From JACOTK01 sp963743945 (GTDB taxonomy: Bacteria; Actinomycetota; Acidimicrobiia; Acidimicrobiales; CADCSY01), in assembly GCA_963743945.1 (NCBI GenBank), contig CAVURO010000001.1, positions 344,817-408,816 of the forward strand: a DNA stretch of 64,000 bases. Reading direction: 5' to 3'. Of the stretch, positions 26,634 through 35,859 are shown one piece after another. The position numbers and the translations under genes are program-made. The stretch's first letter is position 1; every line of letters begins with the position of its first letter. Below the pieces are notes generated by a model, which saw only the letters and a list, made by a program, of their open reading frames with translations, ran no database searches and was not told the origin of the DNA.

Positions 26634-26953
26634 TTCCGGGCGAGATCATCCTCGGTGAAGGACCGATCACCATCAACAGCGGCGCCGTGGCGCGAGCCGT
26701 CCGGGTGACCAATACCGGGGATCGTCCCATACAGGTTGGTTCGCACTATCACTTCGCCGAGAGCAACCCCTTCCTGTCCTTCGACCGTGAGCACGCCTGG
26801 GGCTGTCGGCTGTCGATTCCCGCCGGAACCTCCGTGCGCTTCGAACCCGGCATCGCACGCGACGTGGAGCTCATCGAGCTGACCGGTGATCGCATCGTGC
26901 TCGGTCTGCGCGGCGTTGCCGCGGGGCCTCTCCAACGGAGCCCCCGGTCGTGA
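26630..26953 (+). CDS. ureB: urease beta subunit
   Basis: The beta subunit, 107 residues, GTG start (MIPGEIILGEGPITIN). Family motifs are VTNTGDRPIQVGSHYHFAE and an RLSIPAGTSVRFEPG segment. It contributes to the urease scaffold and active-site flap region. It is translationally coupled to both neighbours through GTGA overlaps. Confidence 0.96.
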   Translation: MIPGEIILGEGPITINSGAVARAVRVTNTGDRPIQVGSHYHFAESNPFLSFDREHAWGCRLSIPAGTSVRFEPGIARDVELIELTGDRIVLGLRGVAAGPLQRSPRS

Positions 26954-28659
26954 GCGACATCGCGCGGGACCGTTACGCCCGACTGTACGGCCCGACTGTT
27001 GGCGATCGCATTCGCCTCGCGGACACCAACCTCACCATCGAGATCACCGAGGACCATTGTGCCGGGGGCGACGAGGTGGTCTTCGGTGGCGGGAAGGTCA
27101 TTCGGGAGTCGATGGGCCAATCAGCCCGCACCCGGGCAGAGGGCACGCCCGATCTGATCATCACCGGCGCAACGATCCTGGATCACTGGGGCATCGTGAA
27201 GGCCGATGTCGGTATGCGGGACGGACGCATCGTGGCCATCGGCAAGGCCGGGAACCCCGACACCATGGATGGCGTTCATCCGCAGCTCGTCATCGGACCC
27301 TCGACGGAGATCCTCGCCGGCAACGGCAAGATCCTCACCGCCGGCGCCATCGACTGCCACGTCCATCTCATCTGTCCCCAGATCATCGAAGAGGGCCTCG
27401 GCGCGGGCATCACCACGCTGATCGGCGGCGGCACCGGTCCGGCCGAGGGCACCAAGGCAACCACGGTCACCCCCGGCTCGTGGTACCTGGCACGCATGCT
27501 GGAGGCGCTCGACGTCTGGCCGGTCAACATCGTGCTGCTCGGCAAGGGAAACACCGCGTCGCCCGAGGCCCTCCGTGAGCAGCTCAGAGCGGGCGCAGCG
27601 GGCTTCAAGCTTCACGAGGACTGGGGAACCACGCCGGCTGCCATCGACACGTGCCTCTCGGTCTGCGAGGAGGAAGGTGTGCAGGCTGCCATCCACACCG
27701 ACACCCTGAACGAGGCCGGCTACGTCCAGAGCACGCTCGATGCCATCGCCGGGCGGGGCATCCACGCCTATCACACCGAGGGAGCAGGGGGCGGTCACGC
27801 CCCCGACATCATCACCGTCGCGTCCCGATCCCATGTGTTGCCGTCCTCGACCAACCCGACCCGCCCACACACGGTCAACACCATCGACGAGCACCTCGAC
27901 ATGTTGATGGTCTGCCATCACCTCAACCCATCGGTACCCGAGGACCTGGCCTTTGCCGAAAGCCGCATCCGACCCTCCACGATCGCCGCCGAGGACATCC
28001 TCCACGACCTGGGCGCCATCTCGATGATCGGCTCGGACTCCCAGGCGATGGGCCGAGTGGGCGAGGTCGTGCTGCGCACCTGGCAGACCGCGCACGTGAT
28101 GAAGAGCCGCCGCGGCTTCCTTCCCGGGGACGGTCCCGCCGACAACAATCGGGCACGGCGCTATGTCGCCAAGTACACGATCTGTCCCGCCGTGGCTCAC
28201 GGCCTGGAGGGTGAGATCGGCTCGGTGGAACCCGGCAAGCTCGCCGACCTGGTGCTCTGGGAGCCTGCCTTCTTCGGGGTCCGCCCCCACGTGGTGGTCA
28301 AGGGCGGCATGATCGCCTGGGCCGCCATGGGTGACGCGAACGCGTCGATTCCCACGCCCCAACCGGTTCTGCCCCGACCCATGTTCGGCGCAAGCCCGGT
28401 GGTCGCCGCCAGGACCAGCCTGGCCTTTGTCGCCCCGGTGGCCATCGAGGCCGGGCTTGCCGACCAACTCGACGTTCGACGTACGTTGACACCCGTCCGA
28501 AACGTCCGCAGGCGCACGAAGGCCGACATGGTGAACAACGACGCCTGTCCCGACATCGTGGTCGACCCCTCGACGTTCACGGTCACCATCGACGGCGAGG
28601 CCGTCACACCCGAGCCCGCCGGCGAGCTGCCCATGGCACAGCGCTACTTCCTCTTCTGA
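26950..28659 (+). CDS. ureC: urease alpha (catalytic) subunit
   Basis: The 569-residue catalytic subunit. Nickel ligands and catalytic residues are all visible: DCHVHLICPQ (His-x-His), GFKLHEDWG with the lysine that is carbamylated to bridge the two nickels, HTDTLNE, HTEGAGGGHAPD, the mobile flap MVCHHLNPSVPEDLAFAESR, and GSDSQAMGR with the metal-binding aspartate. Nothing suggests inactivation. GTG start overlapping ureB; the stop overlaps the ureF ATG (TGATG). Confidence 0.97.
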   Translation: MSDIARDRYARLYGPTVGDRIRLADTNLTIEITEDHCAGGDEVVFGGGKVIRESMGQSARTRAEGTPDLIITGATILDHWGIVKADVGMRDGRIVAIGKAGNPDTMDGVHPQLVIGPSTEILAGNGKILTAGAIDCHVHLICPQIIEEGLGAGITTLIGGGTGPAEGTKATTVTPGSWYLARMLEALDVWPVNIVLLGKGNTASPEALREQLRAGAAGFKLHEDWGTTPAAIDTCLSVCEEEGVQAAIHTDTLNEAGYVQSTLDAIAGRGIHAYHTEGAGGGHAPDIITVASRSHVLPSSTNPTRPHTVNTIDEHLDMLMVCHHLNPSVPEDLAFAESRIRPSTIAAEDILHDLGAISMIGSDSQAMGRVGEVVLRTWQTAHVMKSRRGFLPGDGPADNNRARRYVAKYTICPAVAHGLEGEIGSVEPGKLADLVLWEPAFFGVRPHVVVKGGMIAWAAMGDANASIPTPQPVLPRPMFGASPVVAARTSLAFVAPVAIEAGLADQLDVRRTLTPVRNVRRRTKADMVNNDACPDIVVDPSTFTVTIDGEAVTPEPAGELPMAQRYFLF

Positions 28660-29348
28660 TGTCCCTGTCCTACAGCTCGCTCGTGCTCGCCGATGGCCGA
28701 TTTCCCGCCGGAGGCTATGCGCATTCCGGTGGGCTCGAGGCCGCTGTCGGCGCCGGCCGTGTTCGGGACCTGGCCTCGTTGCACGCATTTCTCCTCGGAC
28801 GCCTCTGGACGGTCGGTCTGACCGAAGCCGCCCTGAGCGCAGCGACGGCGGTTCGCCTGGAGCGGGACCCACCCATCGTCGTTCCCTGGGACGACCTCGA
28901 CGCCGAGGCTCACGCCCGCATCGCCTCACCACGCCTCCGGGAGACCTCACGCCGCCTCGGACGCCAATTGCTACGCACCGCACGCGCCACCTGGCCCTCT
29001 CAACTCCTGGATTCGCTCGATCCCGCAATGAGGGACGGGCTCCACCTGAGCATTGCTCACGGATGCGTCGGCCACGTTGCCGGTCTCGACACATCTGAAA
29101 TTGCCGTGACCTCGACCTACGGAACCGTTGCGGGTCCGGCCACCGCCGCCGTTCGCCTCCTCGGCCTGGATCCGGCGGCTGTCAGCGGGCTCATCGCGTC
29201 CCTGGCCGCAGAGGCCGAGGAGATTGCCGGCGCCGCGGTCGCGGCTGCCGACGGACCACTCGACGAGCTGCCCTGCCCGGCTGCGACCTTGGTGGAGATC
29301 GAGGCGGAGCACCATGAGCAGTGGGAGGTACGACTCTTTGCCTCCTGA
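28659..29348 (+). CDS. ureF: urease accessory protein UreF
   Basis: A 229-residue maturation factor that works with UreD and UreG to deliver nickel to apo-urease. The N-terminus LVLADGRFPAGGYAHSGGLEAAV is diagnostic of UreF. Later landmarks are a DGLHLSIAHGCVGHVAG segment and LGLDPAAVSGLIASL. Its 3' end overlaps the ureG start by 35 bases in another frame. Confidence 0.92.
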   Translation: MSLSYSSLVLADGRFPAGGYAHSGGLEAAVGAGRVRDLASLHAFLLGRLWTVGLTEAALSAATAVRLERDPPIVVPWDDLDAEAHARIASPRLRETSRRLGRQLLRTARATWPSQLLDSLDPAMRDGLHLSIAHGCVGHVAGLDTSEIAVTSTYGTVAGPATAAVRLLGLDPAAVSGLIASLAAEAEEIAGAAVAAADGPLDELPCPAATLVEIEAEHHEQWEVRLFAS

Positions 29349-30093
29349 GCTGCACACCCATCACCACGGTCGAGATCACGATCATCGGGAATCGTCGGTC
29401 TCCACGGATCTGCTGTTGGCTGCCTCGTCCCGAGGCGTCAACGGTCGCGGGGGAAGGCGTCCCTTGCGCATCGGCATCGGCGGGCCGGTGGGAAGCGGCA
29501 AGACCGCGCTCATCGCCGCACTGTGCGCAATGCTGGGCCGGGAGCTGAGTCTGGCCGTGGTCACCAACGACATCTTCACCACCGAGGATGCCGACTTCCT
29601 TCGACGCCGCGCCGTGCTTCCCGATGAGCGCATCGTGGCCGTCGAGACGGGCTGTTGTCCCCACACCGCCATCCGGGATGACATCTCGGCCAACCTCGAC
29701 GCCGTCGAACGCCTCGAAGCCCGCAACGCACCGGTCGACGTCACCCTGGTGGAGAGTGGCGGCGACAACCTGACCGCCACGTTCAGCCGCGCGCTCGTCG
29801 ATCACCAGATCTTCGTGCTCGACGTCGCCGGTGGCGACAAGGTGCCCCGCAAGGGTGGCCCCGGCGTCACGACCGCCGACCTGCTGGTCATCAACAAGAC
29901 CGACCTCGCGCCCCTCGTGGGCGCGGATCTCGAGGTGATGGCACGCGATGCACGCGCTCGGCGAGGGTCGCTGCCCATGGTCTTCACCTGCCTGGCCCGT
30001 GAACCCGGAGCTGCAGAGGTCGCCGAGTGGGTTCGTGAGCGCCTGGGGGCCTGGTCGGTCGAGGACCCGGGGCTCCAACGGCACGTCCCTTGA
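29314..30093 (+). CDS. ureG: urease accessory GTPase UreG with His-rich N-terminus
   Basis: A 259-residue GTPase that energises nickel insertion into urease. The P-loop is GIGGPVGSGKTAL. Also present are NDIFTTEDADFL, the metal-binding VETGCCPHTAIRDD (Cys-Pro-His), ESGGDNL and the base-specificity motif NKTDLA. The first 30 residues contain HTHHHGRDHDH, a nickel-binding type stretch. No ureE gene is in the operon, so this His-rich tail may store or deliver nickel (inference). ATG 29314 is chosen because GGAG lies just upstream. Confidence 0.94.
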   Translation: MSSGRYDSLPPELHTHHHGRDHDHRESSVSTDLLLAASSRGVNGRGGRRPLRIGIGGPVGSGKTALIAALCAMLGRELSLAVVTNDIFTTEDADFLRRRAVLPDERIVAVETGCCPHTAIRDDISANLDAVERLEARNAPVDVTLVESGGDNLTATFSRALVDHQIFVLDVAGGDKVPRKGGPGVTTADLLVINKTDLAPLVGADLEVMARDARARRGSLPMVFTCLAREPGAAEVAEWVRERLGAWSVEDPGLQRHVP

Positions 30094-30136
30094 ACGCCCA
30101 TCCCCGCGTCCCATGAACGCCCACGCCCGCGTGGAG
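30091..30136. repeat. 23-bp imperfect tandem duplication at the ureG/ureD junction
   Basis: TGAACGCCCATCCCCGCGT at 30091 recurs as TGAACGCCCACGCCCGCGT at 30114, so the ureD start codon context resembles the ureG stop context. It probably arose by local duplication. Confidence 0.75.
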
Positions 30137-30877
30137 GCCCGGCTCGAAGACGGGCGGACACGGCTCACCGTGCTGCGCTCCGAACCGCCACTCAGCCTGC
30201 GTCCCTCCGGCGAGGAGGTCTACCTCGTGGGGAGCGCGGCGGGACCTCTCGGCGGGGATCGCCTTCGCCTCACCATCGATGTCGGCGACGGCGCGAGTCT
30301 GACGCTGCGGTCGATTGCCGCCTCCGTCGCCCTTCCCGGCGACGGTGGTGAGCCCTCCCGGTTGGATGTCCACGCCCGAGTGGGCCAATGGGCGACACTG
30401 CGTTACCAGCCCGAGCCGCTCATCGCAGCCGCTGCCTGCCGGCACCGTACGACAGCGCGCCTTGAGCTCTCCCGGCATGCATCGGTCGAATGGCGCGAAG
30501 AGCTCGTGGCCGGTCGGCACGGCGAGTCGCCGGGATCATGTTGGACTCGCCTGGTCGCCGACATCGACGGCCATCCCCTGCTCCGTCATGAGCTGCGTAT
30601 CGGCCCGGACGCTCCCGGGTGGGACGGACCGGCAGCGCTGGCCGGTGCCGGGGCGGTGGGCATGGTGTTGCGCACGAACCGGCTCGTCGACGCCCGCACT
30701 CCCCATTCGGATGCCCCCCTTGAAGCCCTTCTCCGCGCGACGGTGTTCACGCTCGATGATTCTGACGGCCGACGTGCCGAGCTCCTCACTGCCTGCGCGG
30801 GCGACGTGGCGGCCCTGCGTGTGGCCCTGCGTGTGGCCCAAAGTGGTGACCTCGCAGGAGTGCATGCAGGCCGATAA
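30113..30877 (+). CDS. ureD: urease accessory protein UreD
   Basis: A 254-residue UreD/UreH scaffold protein that binds apo-urease and recruits UreF-UreG. Family landmarks are a VYLVGSAAGPLGGDRLRLTI segment, LRSIAASVALPG, YQPEPLIAAAACRH and SVEWREELVAGR. The sequence is divergent, as is usual for UreD, but its position as last gene of the urease cluster supports the call. No obvious Shine-Dalgarno precedes the ATG. Near the 3' end a 12-bp duplication encodes (ALRV)x2. Confidence 0.88.
   Translation: MNAHARVEARLEDGRTRLTVLRSEPPLSLRPSGEEVYLVGSAAGPLGGDRLRLTIDVGDGASLTLRSIAASVALPGDGGEPSRLDVHARVGQWATLRYQPEPLIAAAACRHRTTARLELSRHASVEWREELVAGRHGESPGSCWTRLVADIDGHPLLRHELRIGPDAPGWDGPAALAGAGAVGMVLRTNRLVDARTPHSDAPLEALLRATVFTLDDSDGRRAELLTACAGDVAALRVALRVAQSGDLAGVHAGR
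30811..30834. repeat. 12-bp tandem duplication inside ureD
   Basis: GGCCCTGCGTGT is repeated twice and duplicates ALRV in the UreD C-terminus. Confidence 0.7.
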
Positions 30878-30924
30878 CGCGGGCGCGTTCCTCAAGATGT
30901 CGACTCTGGCGACGATACAGAGTC

Positions 30925-33678
30925 ATGCGAAAGGTCGCGAGCCGAGTTTCCGATGACACGAAGGCAACCATGCCTACGGGTCACGGCCGACGTGACAGCG
31001 GTGATCATCGCCTTTGGCGATTCCGGGTCCGAGCCGTCATGGTCGCGCTCTCCGTGCTGCCGCTGATAGGGCTCACCGTCGTCGTCGGTGGTCGCGCCGC
31101 CGACACGAGCACCCTGACCGACGATGCCCGCCAGATCGAGGGGTCGACGGACGAGCTGATCGCCCTGACCGCGCTGCAGGCGTCCCTCGTCGACGAGCAG
31201 ACGTGGACCTTCGCCGCGCTGGGCATCACCTCGGCCGGCCTTTCCCTCGAGATGCTCAAACCCTACGGTCTCGACGTCGAGACGCAGCAGGCACGCGCCA
31301 TCGGCAAGGTCGATGCAGGCGTCGCGAAGCTCGGATCCGAACGGGCCAACCGCATGCTCGCGGCACTCCGACTGCCGGACGCAACCCTGGCGTCCCTCGA
31401 TCGACGTTACGAGCCGCTCGGCAGGGAAGTCGAGCGCCTGCGAGTCGCCGAGCTCGGGAACCTGCGGGCGCACGCAGCCGCCTTCGGCGACGGCGTCGAG
31501 CTGCTGAGGGCGATCCAGGCGCTGGATGCAGCTTTGCAGGTACGACATACCTACATGTTGCAGGCTGCAGGCTTCTACTTCAGCCGATTCGGTGGCTTCA
31601 TGCCGAGCCTCTTCGAGGGCACCCTTGGCGGCGTTGCCCAGACCCAGAAGCTCATCCGCTACCGGGACGCCTACTCGGCCGCCTCGGTGTCGGTGCGGAC
31701 ATACGCGCCGGCTGGTTCACCGTTGAGCGCTCGTCTGACGACCATCCAGAACGGGCGTGCGTCCAAGTTGGTGGAATCCGCCGTCAACGGCGAGATCTTG
31801 GCCGCGATCAGACGTGGGGGGAGCATCGCCGATCTCAGCAATGTCTCGCTCACCGAACAGTTGAGCGCCATCGGCGATGTCATGCTGGCATCTGCGGTGG
31901 GTGCAAAGGAGCACGCCGATCTCGTGGACGTCGCTGCATACGAGATCACCAGTTCGACGACCACGCTTCGCTCCGGCGCCACCAGGGAGGCTCGCAACGC
32001 CCTGATGGTCCTCGTCGGACTCGTGGGCCTCTCCCTCGTGGTGGCGGCCATCGGATCTCGCCTGATCACACGGCCGCTCCGTCAGCTCGCCGTCGGGGCG
32101 ACCGCGATCCGGGACGGCCGGTCCGCTCATCGCATCATCCCTACCGGCCCGCTCGAAGTACGAGCAGCGGCGCTGGCCATCAACGAGGCGGCAGCCCACC
32201 TCGATCTCGCCGAGCGCCAGGCCCGCGCCCTTGCCGTGGGGGACCTCGATGCGAAGGAGTTGGCCGAAACCGCTCCCGGACAGCTTGGGGAATCGTTGCA
32301 GCATGCGGTGCGGACCCTGACGGCATCGCTCTCCGAACGCGAGGAGTTCAGACGCCTGCTCTCCCACGAGGCAACACATGACAGCCTCACGGGACTCCCG
32401 AATCGCAACGCTTCCATGAGGCAGCTGTCGGCGTCACTTGCTCGCGCAACCCGTTCGACGTCGTCCATCGCCGTGCTCTTCATCGATCTCGACGCCTTCA
32501 AGCCCGTCAACGACGTCCACGGGCATCAGGCCGGGGACACCGTCCTGGTCGAGATCGCCAGGCGTCTCTCCCAGGCCCTTCGCGAGGGTGATCATGTCGG
32601 ACGACTGGGCGGTGACGAGTTCCTGGTCATCGCCGAACCGATCCAGAACTCCAAGGAGGCAATCGAACTCGGGAGGCGCATCCTGAACGCCCTTGCCGGA
32701 CCGATCGAGATCGGCGAGTCGGTGGTGTCGGTCGGCGCCTGCATCGGCATCGCACTGGCGAACGACGACCGGCTCACGCCCGACGAGTTGCTCCGAGATG
32801 CGGACCTTGCCGTCTACAAGGCCAAGGAGATCGGTCCCGGCAACATCGAGCTGTGCGACGAGGAGCTCCGCTTCCGACGGATCGAGCAGGCAGATCTCAC
32901 GGCCGCCTTGAAGCACGCCATCGCAAACGACGAGCTCGTGTTGCACTACCAGCCGATCATCTCCTCCCGGACCGGCGCGCTCCAGGGTCTGGAGGCGTTG
33001 GTCCGTTGGGACCGACCCGGACAAGGCCTCGTGGCGCCCGATTCCTTCATCCCCTTCGCCGAGCGCAGCGACCTGATCGTCGCACTCGACCGCTGGGTCA
33101 TCGAGCACGTCGCCCGGCAGTTGGATGGGTGGCGAGATGACCCGATTCTGGGATCGGTACCGGTGTCCATCAACATCTCCGGTCGTCACCTCAGTCGTAT
33201 CGCCGTCGTGCACAACGTGTGCGCCCCGCTGACCGCACACGGCATCGACACCTCCCGCGTGATCATCGAGGTGACCGAAAGCGCCGTTCTGGAGGAACTT
33301 CACGTCGTTGCCGCAAAGATCCAACGGCTCCGCGACGTGGGCATCAAGGTCGCCATCGACGATTTCGGCACCGGCTACACGTCGTTGGCGCATCTGCGAT
33401 CGCTCCCCATCGACATCCTCAAGATCGATCGGTCGTTCACGATGGGCGCCTGTGATGACCCTCACGCAAGATCGATCGTGAAGCTGATCATCGACATCGG
33501 CCACCTGCTGGGGGCACGGATCACCGCGGAGGGGATCGAGACCGTCGAACAGGCACAGCAACTCACCGGCATGGGAGCCGACGAGCTCCAGGGCTTCTAC
33601 TACGCCAAACCCGTGCCTGCCGACCAGGTGGCTGCGTCGATCGAACGAACCCTCCAGAGCGTGAGCAACGCCCGATAG
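30925..33678 (+). CDS. membrane GGDEF-EAL bifunctional c-di-GMP enzyme
   Basis: A 917-residue signalling protein. A membrane segment (about 38-58) is followed by an extracytoplasmic helical sensor of about 280 residues, a second membrane segment (about 353-375), and a HAMP-like linker. The GGDEF domain has its motif intact (LGGDEF near residue 561). The EAL domain has EALVRW near 689 and DDFGTGYTSL near 811. Both active sites keep their key residues, so it may make and degrade c-di-GMP. The start could also be ATG 30970 (MPTGHGRR). It follows ureD by 47 bp but is probably a separate functional unit. Confidence 0.92.
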   Translation: MRKVASRVSDDTKATMPTGHGRRDSGDHRLWRFRVRAVMVALSVLPLIGLTVVVGGRAADTSTLTDDARQIEGSTDELIALTALQASLVDEQTWTFAALGITSAGLSLEMLKPYGLDVETQQARAIGKVDAGVAKLGSERANRMLAALRLPDATLASLDRRYEPLGREVERLRVAELGNLRAHAAAFGDGVELLRAIQALDAALQVRHTYMLQAAGFYFSRFGGFMPSLFEGTLGGVAQTQKLIRYRDAYSAASVSVRTYAPAGSPLSARLTTIQNGRASKLVESAVNGEILAAIRRGGSIADLSNVSLTEQLSAIGDVMLASAVGAKEHADLVDVAAYEITSSTTTLRSGATREARNALMVLVGLVGLSLVVAAIGSRLITRPLRQLAVGATAIRDGRSAHRIIPTGPLEVRAAALAINEAAAHLDLAERQARALAVGDLDAKELAETAPGQLGESLQHAVRTLTASLSEREEFRRLLSHEATHDSLTGLPNRNASMRQLSASLARATRSTSSIAVLFIDLDAFKPVNDVHGHQAGDTVLVEIARRLSQALREGDHVGRLGGDEFLVIAEPIQNSKEAIELGRRILNALAGPIEIGESVVSVGACIGIALANDDRLTPDELLRDADLAVYKAKEIGPGNIELCDEELRFRRIEQADLTAALKHAIANDELVLHYQPIISSRTGALQGLEALVRWDRPGQGLVAPDSFIPFAERSDLIVALDRWVIEHVARQLDGWRDDPILGSVPVSINISGRHLSRIAVVHNVCAPLTAHGIDTSRVIIEVTESAVLEELHVVAAKIQRLRDVGIKVAIDDFGTGYTSLAHLRSLPIDILKIDRSFTMGACDDPHARSIVKLIIDIGHLLGARITAEGIETVEQAQQLTGMGADELQGFYYAKPVPADQVAASIERTLQSVSNAR

Positions 33679-33731
33679 GGTCAGGTAGGATCCGAACCGG
33701 TGACGAGACTCGCCACCGGGAGGGGCAGCAC

Positions 33732-34379
33732 ATGGCCGGCGCCGACCTTGCTCAGGCGGAACGTCAGGCGCTCTGCGACCTGATGATGACCCTTGGACCC
33801 GAGCAGGCGACACTCTGCCAAGGCTGGAATGCCGCCGATCTTGCCGCACACCTGATCGTTCGGGAACGTCAACCGCTCGCCGCCCCGGGAATCGCTCTCG
33901 GAGGCCCCTTTGCCCGCTTCACCGCGCGTGCGATGGAGAGGCTGATCGAGCGCCACGACTTCGAGGGGTTGGTCGGCCTGGTGCGGTCGGGACCACCACG
34001 CCTGCTGCGCCCCGCCGATGGCGCCATGAACCTCGTCGAGTTCTTCGTCCATCACGAGGACCTGCGCCGTGGGTCGACGGAGGTGTCGACGGAGGTCGAG
34101 CCGCGTGCAGACATCGTCGCGCTGGAGGACGCGTTGTGGTCTCAGTCGCGGCGACGCCTCAAGATGCTGACGCGGCGATTGTCCGATCTCGATCTCACGC
34201 TGTCCGATCCGCTTCGCGGCGAAAAGCATCTCGGCGGCGGCCACCGTGCGGTGACGATGGTGGGGTCGATCGGCGAGATCACGCTCTACCTCTTCGGCCG
34301 TCGCGGCGCCGCCCGGGTCGACCTCGTCGGCGAACCCGCTGCCTGCGTCGAGCTGAGCGGCGGGCGCCTCGGCATGTGA
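33732..34379 (+). CDS. TIGR03085-family metal-binding protein
   Basis: A 215-residue protein of the actinobacterial TIGR03085 group, related to DinB-like and mycothiol-dependent enzymes. Characteristic motifs are GWNAADLAAHLIVRERQP, FFVHHEDLRRG and the C-terminal LFGRRGAARVDLVG. The conserved histidines fit a three-His metal site. Its reaction is unknown. An 11-12 bp duplication encodes TEVSTEV in the middle. It is preceded by a purine-rich GGGAGGGGC element. Confidence 0.85.
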   Translation: MAGADLAQAERQALCDLMMTLGPEQATLCQGWNAADLAAHLIVRERQPLAAPGIALGGPFARFTARAMERLIERHDFEGLVGLVRSGPPRLLRPADGAMNLVEFFVHHEDLRRGSTEVSTEVEPRADIVALEDALWSQSRRRLKMLTRRLSDLDLTLSDPLRGEKHLGGGHRAVTMVGSIGEITLYLFGRRGAARVDLVGEPAACVELSGGRLGM

Positions 34380-34411
34380 GCCCGATCTCTCGCCGCAATC
34401 CTCGTGCTGTT

Positions 34412-34458
34412 CAGTCCAGGACCTGCCGTTCGGTCCAGGACCTGCCGTTCAGTCCAGG
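34412..34458. repeat. 19-bp tandem repeat, 2.5 copies
   Basis: C(A/G)GTCCAGGACCTGCCGTT is repeated at 34412 and 34431, with a partial copy at 34450. The array overlaps the 3' end of the broken transglutaminase gene. Confidence 0.85.
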
Positions 34459-35374
34459 AAGGCCCGGGATCGATGGTCGTCGGCGGGAAGGTCGCCCTCC
34501 ACCACGGCGGTGACCTCGCATTGGATCAACGCCGCCGCGTCCTCGCAGGGTTGTCGCAAAGGCCGTGTCCGCTGCGTCGCGGCCGGTCGCCACACGCACC
34601 AGGGAGGAGCGAGGGGCGCATCGAGTCGGGTCGACGATCTCCCATCCCGCTCCGATCCGGGCCTCCGCCACCGCATGAAAATCCATCGGCGACAGGCCGG
34701 GAGCGTAGACAGCCACGAAACGGGCCGGCACACGGAGGGCCCGACAGAGCGAGATGGTCAGGTGAGCGAAGTCCCGACAGACCCCTTCGCCCGCGACCAG
34801 CGTCTCGACAGCCGTGTCAAGGTGATCGCTCACCCCGGAGCGGTAGGCGATTCGCTCGAACACCCACGCTGCCACGGCGGACGGCAGATCGGGACCACGT
34901 GGCACATCGGCGAACTCGAAATCGGCAAAGCCGGCGAGCCTGTCCGAAGGACAGTATCGGCTCTGCCGCAACGCCTCCAGCGACTCCTCATCGTGCACCA
35001 ACTCGATGCCGGGGACATCGACCGGGGCAGGTTGCATCGTCGTCCGGGCAACGGTTGCCGAGTAGCGAACATCGAGCGTTCCCTCTCGCGCACGCAGGAT
35101 GTGGACACGCCCGCCCCGGCTCGTCGCCACCTCCATGGGGGCTCTCGATCGGACGGCCGTCAAGGCTGACGTCCAACTGCTCATGTCGAAGCGGACGCCT
35201 CGTCGATGCAGCCGCCACCTGTACCGCGAGCACGGCATCGTCCTCGACCTCGAAGACCAGGTGGGCGGCGAGGTCGCAGGCCGGGGACGACTCCTCTTCG
35301 ACCGTCAACTCAAGGCCCGGACGCCGGGAATGGACACCCAACCGGGGCTGCCCGCAACATGGCAATCGGAACAA
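34449..35374 (-). pseudogene. transglutaminase-like protein, two +1 frameshifts
   Basis: A bacterial transglutaminase-like protein (about 280-300 residues) spread over three frames. The N-terminal beta domain is in one frame (HLVFEVEDDAVLAVQVAAAS, then LDVSLDGRPIES). A one-base skip in a five-base run at 35137-35141 leads to MEVATSRGGRVHILRAREG. The catalytic core follows, with GEGVCRDFAHL (Cys), MDFHAVAEA (His) and WEIVDPT (Asp). A second one-base skip at 34530-34556 restores the family's usual end (IQCEVTAVVEGDLP, ending RAFLD). The catalytic triad is intact, but the gene cannot be read through without shifting. The true start is uncertain. Confidence 0.8.
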
Positions 35375-35550
35375 CCCGCATCGAGCACGGCAACCTCCTG
35401 ACTCATCGCCAGGCTATCAACACCGCGTCGCGTGGCGATGGTGACACCGGTGACAGCAGGGCCGAATGACCCTGGCGCCCGGTCGGACGCCCGGGCATGG
35501 TAGGCACGTAACCGAGCCACCGGTCTCGGACCAGTACGGAAGGTGATGCC

Positions 35551-35856
35551 ATGGAGCAGGACGACAGGAACAACGTTTGGGAGGATCTCGCCAAGTCGAT
35601 GGAGGGAATCGGTCTCAAGCTGAAGCTCCACGTCGAGGAGTCGCTTGCCGAGGGAGCGCCTGAACGCGAAGCCTTGGAGCGTGCCGTCGGCGGGCTGCGC
35701 GACGCAGTGGGTCAGGCTTTCAACCCCGTCCGCGACGCCGTGCAGGACCCGGCCATCCGAGACGATGTGAATCGGATGGCGGACCGCCTCGGCAGCGCCG
35801 TCTCCGACACCTTCGGGATGGTTCGATCCAAGGTGCGTCGCGGCGAGAAACCCTGA
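35551..35856 (+). CDS. small helical protein of unknown function
   Basis: A 101-residue acidic, predominantly helical protein with no recognised domain. It reads MEQDDRNNVWEDLAKSMEGI at the start and contains amphipathic stretches (LERAVGGLRDAVGQAF, VNRMADRLGSAVSDTF) resembling those of short conserved actinobacterial proteins. GGAAGGTGATGCC upstream of the ATG supports translation. It stands alone, followed by a strong convergent terminator hairpin. Confidence 0.65.
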   Translation: MEQDDRNNVWEDLAKSMEGIGLKLKLHVEESLAEGAPEREALERAVGGLRDAVGQAFNPVRDAVQDPAIRDDVNRMADRLGSAVSDTFGMVRSKVRRGEKP

Positions 35857-35859
35857 CAG

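Noticed and set aside
27121..29094. 657-codon open frame antisense to ureC and ureF
   Set aside because: Long antisense frames are expected in GC-rich coding DNA. Its composition is low-complexity Arg/Gly/Asp-rich, and ureC on the plus strand is unambiguous.
30091..30136. Direct repeat at ureG/ureD considered as an attachment site
   Set aside because: The copies are adjacent, with no integrase or inserted DNA; it is one of many local tandem duplications.
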